Assembly (NCBI GenBank): GCA_025361465.1
Contig: JANYAG010000079.1
Span: forward strand, 1-6,408
Reading direction: 5' to 3'
From: Gemmatimonadota bacterium
Lineage (GTDB): Bacteria > Gemmatimonadota > Gemmatimonadetes > Gemmatimonadales > GWC2-71-9
Length of the DNA stretch: 6,408 nt
Both the position numbers and the translations under genes were made by a program. Within the stretch, counting starts at the first letter, position 1. Every line of letters starts with the position of its first letter. Of the stretch, positions 1-4,656 are shown in pieces. A model generated the notes under the pieces. That model ran no database searches. It had not been told where the DNA came from and was given only the letters and a program-made list of their open reading frames with translations.

Positions 1-348
1 ATCGAGGGCGATGACGCCCCAAATGAGCCCCAAGGAGCTGTCAGCGGCCACCTCGACATGGAGTGGCTGCCAGGCGATCCGGGCCCCCACCAGCCCGGGC
101 TGCGTGGCCAGCAGCTGCCGGGCGACCGCGGGGCCGCGGACCACCGCGGCGGCTGGCCAGACCAGAATCCCGTCCTCAGTGAGCGCATTGGAAATCGCCT
201 TGGCAAAGGGCTCAGCAGCCACTCGGGCGGCCAGGGCCCGGTCGGCGGCAAGGAGCGCTTCACGCGCAGTCACGCCGGGCACTGACTGGGCGTGAAGTTC
301 GCCGACCACGGCGAAGAAGGCGCAGAGGATGCCGGTGCAGCGCTGCAT
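1..348 (-). CDS. Exported DUF4440/SnoaL-like (NTF2-fold) protein, N-terminal part, runs off the left edge
   Basis: This reading frame has no stop inside the window. It starts at the ATG complementary to 346-348 and gives 116 residues before the edge. Residues 1-20 form a signal peptide: Q2-R3, a hydrophobic run GILCAFFAVVG, then ELHA before Q21, so cleavage is likely after A20. The mature part begins with an amphipathic helix containing REALLAADRALAAR, followed by FAKAISNALTEDGILVWPAA and a VVRGPAVARQLL segment. It then has a W-Q-P strand and EVAADSSLGLIWG. This order (helix, 'act of harm/time-zero' helix, D-G-strand, RG-x-A helix, W-x-P strand, D-x-x-x-G-x-x-W/F-G) is what I know from DUF4440/SnoaL-like proteins, which have an NTF2-like cone fold. 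Substrate and activity cannot be inferred; many such exported proteins are uncharacterised. No clear Shine-Dalgarno sequence precedes the ATG, but no better in-frame start exists. It lies 123 bases beyond gene 4 and past a hairpin, so it may have its own promoter. Confidence 0.68.
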   Translation of the reverse strand, partial: MQRCTGILCAFFAVVGELHAQSVPGVTAREALLAADRALAARVAAEPFAKAISNALTEDGILVWPAAAVVRGPAVARQLLATQPGLVGARIAWQPLHVEVAADSSLGLIWGVIALD

Positions 349-471
349 GGGACACTCGGTGGGAGATGGCCAATTGTGCCGGCCGAAAGCTGGACCGGAT
401 TCCCTGGAATGCCAACCGCCCCCACCCCGGGAATCCGGGATGGGGGCGGCGGAGGTTCGACTGCGCGCGCG
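349..471. other. Intergenic gap between the lipoprotein gene and the DUF4440-like gene
   Basis: These 123 bases separate two minus-strand genes. They hold a strong hairpin (416-449), an alternating GC tract just after the stop codon (463-472), and a small dyad ATTCC-CT-GGAAT at 399-410. A promoter for the downstream gene would be expected here. The best -35-like match on the minus strand is TTGGCA just after the hairpin, but no convincing -10 follows at 16-18 bases, so I do not call one. Confidence 0.6.
416..449 (-). terminator. Strong hairpin after the four-gene cluster, probable transcription terminator
   Basis: Bases 416-424 (CCGCCCCCA) and 441-449 (TGGGGGCGG) are perfect reverse complements. 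The stem continues as 426-430 with 435-439 after a single C-A mismatch (425/440) and closes on a GAAT tetraloop. This makes about 14 paired bases, nearly all G-C. It lies 22 bases downstream of the TAG stop of the lipoprotein gene and before the next gene. On the minus strand it is followed by TTGGCATTCC rather than a U-run, so it is not a textbook intrinsic terminator. It could be a U-poor terminator or a 3'-end stabiliser. Because it is nearly symmetrical, the stem exists in either orientation; minus is chosen from the gene context. Confidence 0.6.
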
Positions 472-1875
472 CTAGAGGTTCCGCTTGAGCCCGAGGTGGA
501 AGTACGGCGCGGACGGTCCCGACGCGTACCACACGATGGCGACGTAGTAGGTCCCGGGCGCGAGGTTGTTCCAGTTCCCTGTTTCCGGTCCACCGGCCTG
601 ATTGCCGGCCGCGTCCGCGTTGCCACTCGTGAGAGCAGTGCCGGCGCCGTTGATCAGGTAGGCACCGAGATCAGTCGTGGTCCCGTTGTCCCAACGGAGC
701 TCCAGCCCCAGCGAGGTCGTGGCGGTGACCACGATCTTGTAGAAGCGGCAGCCGTCGCCGCCGGCGAGGTTGCACGGTCCGCCCGCGGTCCATACAGCGC
801 CGCCATCCGACAGCACCGAGGTAGTGCCCAGGGCCGGGAGCGCAATGGTCGAGGCAGTTGCGATCGACGTGGCGTTGGGATCAGACGCCGCGGCACCCAC
901 GGTCGCTGTCTTGTCGCCGGAGACGTTCAGCGCGACGCTATTCAGGAAGGACAGCGCAATGCCGGTGTAGGTGACGTTTCCGTTCGAACCGCCAATCGGC
1001 ACGTAGGTAGCCGTCGAGCTATCGGCCGAGACGGACAGGATATAACCCTGCCGACCGCCAATGGAGATCTTCGACCCTGCAAGGAACCGGAGCGAACCGC
1101 CCAGCGTGACGGTCATGCTGGTCCCAAAGGCAGGGGCCGCCGTCGACAGCGTGGTTGGCGCAACCGTCACGTTCGGGACGGCGACTAGTGCATTCGTCGT
1201 CACCAGGGTCTGGGTGCCGATCACCGCGTTGGCGGCAGTGCCGACCTTGGTTAGCGTGGCCACACCCGACGTGCCCGGCCCGACGATCACCTTGATCTGG
1301 GTCGAGTCAGCCGCGCGAGCGACTACCACTGCGGTACCGGTAGCGAACGTCACCGCTGAGGTCTGCGAGAAGACCAGGCCCGTCGGCGCGTTGATCGCGA
1401 CCGTGTCGCCCGGATTCAGCCCGGTGATCCGGCTCAGGGCAGCACCCAGGTCCTTGGCCTCGACCGTGATGGTGATGGTCGCCGCCGGCGCACCCGCGTT
1501 GGCGGTGGCCGTCGCCGCGAAAGTCCACTTCCCCGGCGCCAGGCCCTTGACGTAGTACTGCTGCATGTCCTTGTCGACCGGGACGACCAGCGTGTCACCG
1601 CTGGTGAAATACGGCCGGAACTTGTCGTCGTACCGGACCGAGATCCCTGACCCGACGCCGGCAATCACAAAGGAGGTGATGGTGCCGTTGTTGTTGTCGT
1701 TCACCAGGCGAAGCCGGACCTGAAGCGAGTCGCCCACCTTCGTGAAAGCCACCAGTGGGGTGGGCTGCACGATGTGGAAGTTGCCGTTGTTCAGGTCGAG
1801 CGCGGGATTCGAAAAGCACGCAGCCAAGCCCACCAGGGCGAGGGTAGCGGCCGTCCCACAAGCCATCCGCTTCAT
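472..1875 (-). CDS. Secreted lipoprotein with Ig-like, two IPT-like and a C-terminal PPC-like region
   Basis: A 467-residue protein. The start is supported by a GAGGAGA Shine-Dalgarno sequence six bases before the ATG. Residues 1-20 form a lipoprotein signal ending in the lipobox L17-A18-A19-C20, so C20 should be lipidated and the protein anchored in a membrane. Residues about 35-140 look like an Ig-type beta sandwich, with the NDNNNG turn at 59-64 and ITITVEA at its end. Residues about 148-210 (SRITGLNPGDTV ... GVATLTKV) and about 236-312 resemble IPT/TIG repeats. Residues about 355-467 resemble a bacterial pre-peptidase C-terminal (PPC) domain: W-T-A-G start, LELRWDNGTTTDLGAYLI, then NLAPGTYYVAIVWYASGPSAPY-type strands. 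C368 and C376 could form a disulfide there. No catalytic domain is visible, so a structural, binding or adhesive role is inferred. It is the last gene of the presumed operon, 57 bases after the GWxTD gene. It contains two CTA and two TCA codons, which the two genes before it lack. Confidence 0.85.
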   Translation of the reverse strand: MKRMACGTAATLALVGLAACFSNPALDLNNGNFHIVQPTPLVAFTKVGDSLQVRLRLVNDNNNGTITSFVIAGVGSGISVRYDDKFRPYFTSGDTLVVPVDKDMQQYYVKGLAPGKWTFAATATANAGAPAATITITVEAKDLGAALSRITGLNPGDTVAINAPTGLVFSQTSAVTFATGTAVVVARAADSTQIKVIVGPGTSGVATLTKVGTAANAVIGTQTLVTTNALVAVPNVTVAPTTLSTAAPAFGTSMTVTLGGSLRFLAGSKISIGGRQGYILSVSADSSTATYVPIGGSNGNVTYTGIALSFLNSVALNVSGDKTATVGAAASDPNATSIATASTIALPALGTTSVLSDGGAVWTAGGPCNLAGGDGCRFYKIVVTATTSLGLELRWDNGTTTDLGAYLINGAGTALTSGNADAAGNQAGGPETGNWNNLAPGTYYVAIVWYASGPSAPYFHLGLKRNL

Positions 1876-1881
1876 ATCAGG

Positions 1882-1888
1882 TCTCCTC
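1882..1888 (-). promoter_or_regulatory. Ribosome binding site of the lipoprotein gene
   Basis: Minus-strand GAGGAGA lies six bases before the ATG at 1875. It fixes this start over the in-frame ATG at codon 4. It sits in the 57-base gap that otherwise contains only a T5 run (minus strand, about 1891-1895) preceded by a weak five-pair stem, so I see no firm terminator there. Confidence 0.75.
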
Positions 1889-1932
1889 AGAAAAAGTCCA
1901 GAGTGTCGGCGAACTTGCCCTTGAATCCACGG

Positions 1933-3426
1933 TCAGTTGCAGGTCATCGAGGTGGTCCCTCGAACCGCTGCAGACAGACCCCCCATTTCCTGCTTGGCGA
2001 AATAGCACTGGTCAAGCCCGAGCCCGATGGCGATCCTCTCGGAGACCTCGAACGTCAGCGTCTCGATAACGGACCCCGACCCGGTGAACCCCGGGGAGTT
2101 GGTCTTGACCAAGGTGTACTGATTGGAATTGCTGCGATCGGCGAAGATGAACCAGCTGCCCCGGCCGATCCGGTACTGCCACACCAGGTACGCCGGCGCC
2201 CGGCCATCAGCGGTGGCATAGATGCTGTCGCCTGGGGCACCAAGCCGGGCGTAGACCCGGCCGCGGTCGGTCTTCCACCCGGGCCGGCCGCGCTCGCCAA
2301 AGTTCTTGTTGGCGTAACCGACCTGGCTGTAGAACGTGATCCGATTGGTGTTCGGGCCGGTGCCCTTGCTGGGGTCGTACTTCTGCCAGAACTGGATCAA
2401 GAAGGCCCGCTTGGCCGCCAGAGTCATCCCGTCACGCTTGTAGACATCGGTTTCGCGCTTCGTTGCCCCATAGAGCGGCAGCACCTCGGCGGCGGCATCG
2501 ATCGAATCTTCCGGGAGCGAATTGAAATAGGTCTCGTCGGTACCCCGGCTGGAGTTGGCCGAGGCAGAACTGGCCGACAGGGCCGCGTCGGCCTCGCTGA
2601 CCATGAAGGGCGTGGTCCGCTCGACGGTCTGGCTGCCGAGCTTGAGCGACGCGTGCATCAGGTATTGCCCCGACGGCAGCCCTTCGAGCGAGAACTCACC
2701 CTTGAGCACCCCACCCCCGGCTGGAATCTTCTGGGGGATCGGCGGCAACGGCGCCATGACCTTCCCGTCCGGCGTGCGGACGCTCAAGGTCAGGCTGCTG
2801 GTCATCTCCTGTGCCGAATACGCCTCGATCATGTACGCGATGTTCGAATGGACCAGGTCGATCCGCACCACCGGGGCGGTCACGAACCGGAAGCTGCCCC
2901 GAGCCGTCTCGCCAGGGAGCGACGAGGTGTCTTCCGCCGGGGCGATCCGCATCGAATTGGCCAGCAGCAGATCGGAGGCCGCCGGCGCATCGGCGTACGC
3001 TTCGACCTGCAAGGTGTCGGTCTGGGCCCGGCCAGTCGCCGAGTCCTTCACCGCCACCACCATATGGTAGTTCCCGCCCTTCGCCAGGAAGCGCAGTTCT
3101 TCCATCCCCGAAGCACCGGGAACCCGGAAGGCCGCCGGGGCGTGCCGGAAGAACTCTTCCTTGGCGTAGACCTTCCCGAGGTCGTCAACGATGTTGACGC
3201 TCACGGAATAGGCGATGTGTGCGGTCTCTCCCTGACCGATCGGAGTGGTCAGGGAGTACGGCACCTGGATCAGTGCCAACACGGTGGTCTGTCCGTTGCC
3301 CGGGGCAAAGAAGCGAATGGCACGCAATTCGACCTTGTCCTGGCGTTGCCAGGCCACGGCCGGGACTGCCGGCGAACCTGTGAACGCAACGGCAAGCAAC
3401 GCCGCCGCCAGGTGCCGCTTCAACAT
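1933..3426 (-). CDS. GWxTD-domain protein, exported, function unknown
   Basis: A 497-residue protein with a signal peptide: residues 1-25 are K3-R4 plus a hydrophobic A/L stretch, and A23-V24-A25 is a likely signal peptidase I site. Residues about 30-275 are two beta-rich segments with repeated strand patterns (for example 45-80, 118-145, 178-220 and 238-276), suggesting Ig-like sandwiches. A low-complexity Ser/Ala linker lies at about 279-294. The C-terminal part carries the diagnostic family region: RAFLIQFWQKYD at 340-351, then RITFYSQVGYANKNFGERGRPGWKTDRG, with the signature GWKTD at 383-387. It continues into VYARLGAPGDSIY and an aromatic strand pair (YLVWQY, SWFIFAD). The GWxTD family is known from Bacteroidota, Acidobacteriota, Gemmatimonadota and relatives, and I know of no established biochemical function. 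Only two cysteines occur, C474 and C496, both near the C-terminus and possibly bonded after export. The gene starts 39 bases after the PorV-type gene and has AAGGGAG six bases before its ATG, so the two are very likely co-transcribed. Confidence 0.9.
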   Translation of the reverse strand: MLKRHLAAALLAVAFTGSPAVPAVAWQRQDKVELRAIRFFAPGNGQTTVLALIQVPYSLTTPIGQGETAHIAYSVSVNIVDDLGKVYAKEEFFRHAPAAFRVPGASGMEELRFLAKGGNYHMVVAVKDSATGRAQTDTLQVEAYADAPAASDLLLANSMRIAPAEDTSSLPGETARGSFRFVTAPVVRIDLVHSNIAYMIEAYSAQEMTSSLTLSVRTPDGKVMAPLPPIPQKIPAGGGVLKGEFSLEGLPSGQYLMHASLKLGSQTVERTTPFMVSEADAALSASSASANSSRGTDETYFNSLPEDSIDAAAEVLPLYGATKRETDVYKRDGMTLAAKRAFLIQFWQKYDPSKGTGPNTNRITFYSQVGYANKNFGERGRPGWKTDRGRVYARLGAPGDSIYATADGRAPAYLVWQYRIGRGSWFIFADRSNSNQYTLVKTNSPGFTGSGSVIETLTFEVSERIAIGLGLDQCYFAKQEMGGLSAAVRGTTSMTCN

Positions 3427-3432
3427 GCTGAA

Positions 3433-3439
3433 CTCCCTT
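3433..3439 (-). promoter_or_regulatory. Ribosome binding site of the GWxTD gene
   Basis: Minus-strand AAGGGAG lies six bases upstream of the ATG at 3426, inside the 39-base gap after the PorV-type gene. It supports this start and argues for translation as a separate cistron on a shared message. Confidence 0.75.
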
Positions 3440-3465
3440 GCCCCGTCAATCCAGCCATCGTGACG

Positions 3466-4584
3466 CTACCAGCCCAGCGAGAAGGTGTAGAAGGAGGCAT
3501 TACCCAGCGTGCCGACCTGCTTCCAGGCGTAATCGAATCCGACGGCGAAGCCGCCCTTGGTCATGATGTTGACGCCGCCACCCACCGCGAAGCCCTGCTT
3601 CTTGTCCTTGTCCGGCATGACGTAGCCGGGTTCGGTGCTGTAGGCCAGCGACGGATTGGACGTCCACGAGCCGCGCAACGCGAACCCGAACGGCGTGCCA
3701 CCGACCTTGTCGGCCGCGAACTCGGCGCCACCACCGTACGCGGCCTTGTTGGTCCGCATCTGGTTGAATTCCGAGCCGAGCGTGAGGCGGGCGTCCTTGG
3801 TCGAAAGGACGTCGTACGCCAGCGCCACCCGGAACATGGTCGGCAGGGCGAACGGCGACGTTTCGTACTGTGCCTGCTGCGGCAGCGACCCCACGTCGCC
3901 GTCACCCGGCAGCGAGTCGCGGACGATCTTATGCCGCAACGCCTGGCCGTTGTACTTCAGTTCGGTGCCGAGGTTCGTCAGCGTGAAGGCAAACCGGACC
4001 GACTTGCCGGCCAGCTGCGAGTGGAAGTGGGTGCCGAAGTCGATGGCGAACGCGCTGCCACTGACGTCGCCCAGCTTGTCGAACACGCCCTTGGTCGTGA
4101 TACCGACCGAGAACCGATCGGAGAAGTTCTTGGCAAGGGTCATGGCGACAAACTGCTCGGAGACCGAGTAGAAGGCGCCAGTGCCGTCGGTCTGCTGCGG
4201 CGTATAGACCGGCTGGTCGGTGAAGCCGAAGGTGCCGATCTGGAAGCCGATGACGCTGGAGCCGCCGCCGTACGGCATGGCGACCGCGCCCCAGTTGAGC
4301 TTGGTGTCGCCGACCCATTGCAGCTGCGACCCCATGGCGCCGGGACGCTTCATCAGCGCGGTGGCACCGGGATTGGCGTTGAGGCCGCCGATGTCGGTGG
4401 CGATGGCGGAATACATGCCGCCCAGCGCCATACCCCTGGCCGTGGCGCCAAGGAGAAGGAATTCGGCTGCGGTGGTACCGTAGCCGGTATTGTCCGCCGT
4501 CGAGACAATCTGCGCCGCCATCGAGGCGGGCATGCCGACCAAGGCGGCGAAGAGCGTAACCTGCGGAGCGCGGAACCGGATCAT
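3466..4584 (-). CDS. PorV/PorQ-family outer-membrane beta-barrel protein
   Basis: A 372-residue outer-membrane protein. The open frame extends 15 codons further to a GTG at 4629. The ATG at 4584 is preferred because it has an AAGGAGA ribosome site nine bases upstream and starts a clean signal peptide (residues 1-24, hydrophobic VTLFAALVGMPASMAA, then Q25). The mature N-terminus carries the family hallmark: TTAAEFLLLGATARGMALGGMYSAIATD (37-64), then LNANPGATAL (68-77). This corresponds to the F-L-x-x-G-x-x-A-R-x-x-x-x-G-G ... N-P pattern of PorV/PorQ and FadL-like barrels. The rest alternates short amphipathic strands with Gly/Asp/Asn-rich turns and ends in strand FDYAWKQVGTLGNASFYTFSLGW with a terminal aromatic residue, typical of Bam-inserted barrels. 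In Bacteroidota, PorV takes substrates from the type IX translocon to the attachment complex, and PorQ relatives have accessory roles. Here it lies 72 bases after a protein with a type IX-like C-terminus, so a matching role is inferred. Which subgroup (PorV or PorQ) cannot be settled by eye. Confidence 0.88.
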   Translation of the reverse strand: MIRFRAPQVTLFAALVGMPASMAAQIVSTADNTGYGTTAAEFLLLGATARGMALGGMYSAIATDIGGLNANPGATALMKRPGAMGSQLQWVGDTKLNWGAVAMPYGGGSSVIGFQIGTFGFTDQPVYTPQQTDGTGAFYSVSEQFVAMTLAKNFSDRFSVGITTKGVFDKLGDVSGSAFAIDFGTHFHSQLAGKSVRFAFTLTNLGTELKYNGQALRHKIVRDSLPGDGDVGSLPQQAQYETSPFALPTMFRVALAYDVLSTKDARLTLGSEFNQMRTNKAAYGGGAEFAADKVGGTPFGFALRGSWTSNPSLAYSTEPGYVMPDKDKKQGFAVGGGVNIMTKGGFAVGFDYAWKQVGTLGNASFYTFSLGW

Positions 4585-4593
4585 CTGAGATCG

Positions 4594-4600
4594 TCTCCTT
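4594..4600 (-). promoter_or_regulatory. Ribosome binding site that sets the PorV-type start
   Basis: Minus-strand AAGGAGA lies nine bases upstream of the ATG at 4584. This makes that ATG, rather than the in-frame GTG at 4629, the likely start. The site is one base from the end of the hairpin at 4602-4635. Confidence 0.75.
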
Positions 4601-4601
4601 C

Positions 4602-4635
4602 GGTCCGGCGCCCGCTTTGGGCGAGCCACCGGACC
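4602..4635 (-). promoter_or_regulatory. Bulged hairpin abutting the PorV-type ribosome binding site
   Basis: Outer arms 4602-4608 (GGTCCGG) and 4629-4635 (CCGGACC) pair perfectly. Inner arms 4609-4613 (CGCCC) and 4619-4623 (GGGCG) also pair, leaving a five-base loop and a five-base one-sided bulge (4624-4628). This gives twelve G-C-rich pairs in the 72-base gap between the surface-protein gene and the PorV-type gene. One base later the AAGGAGA ribosome site begins. There is no U-run, so an intrinsic terminator is unlikely. It may protect a processed message end, or tune translation of the barrel protein relative to the upstream gene. Confidence 0.55.
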
Positions 4636-4656
4636 CGGGTGTGGTTCGTTAGACAG

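Noticed and set aside
11..295. A 94-codon plus-strand open frame near the left edge
   Set aside because: The minus-strand frame here has a signal peptide and a DUF4440-like pattern. The plus-strand product is an Ala/Arg/Ser-rich shadow.
370..416. Sigma-70-type promoter for the DUF4440-like gene
   Set aside because: TTGGCA is a fair -35, but the hexamer 17 bases later is CAGCTT, and the better CACAAT lies about 31 bases away. The spacing does not fit.
463..472. Alternating GC tract as Z-DNA or a regulatory site
   Set aside because: It is only ten bases long in a very GC-rich sequence, so it is likely to occur by chance.
292..1188. A 298-codon plus-strand open frame opposite the lipoprotein gene
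   Set aside because: It lies in the same complement register and has Arg/Gly-rich low-complexity composition, so it is a shadow of the lipoprotein gene and the gap beside it.
1876..1932. Possible intrinsic terminator between the GWxTD and lipoprotein genes
   Set aside because: A T5 run exists on the minus strand, but the preceding stem is only five pairs with a G-T wobble and an eleven-base loop. That is too weak to call.
4585..4629. A 15-residue N-terminal extension of the PorV-type protein from a GTG
   Set aside because: The extension is Arg-rich, would place charged residues ahead of a complete signal peptide, and covers the hairpin and ribosome site that serve the ATG at 4584.
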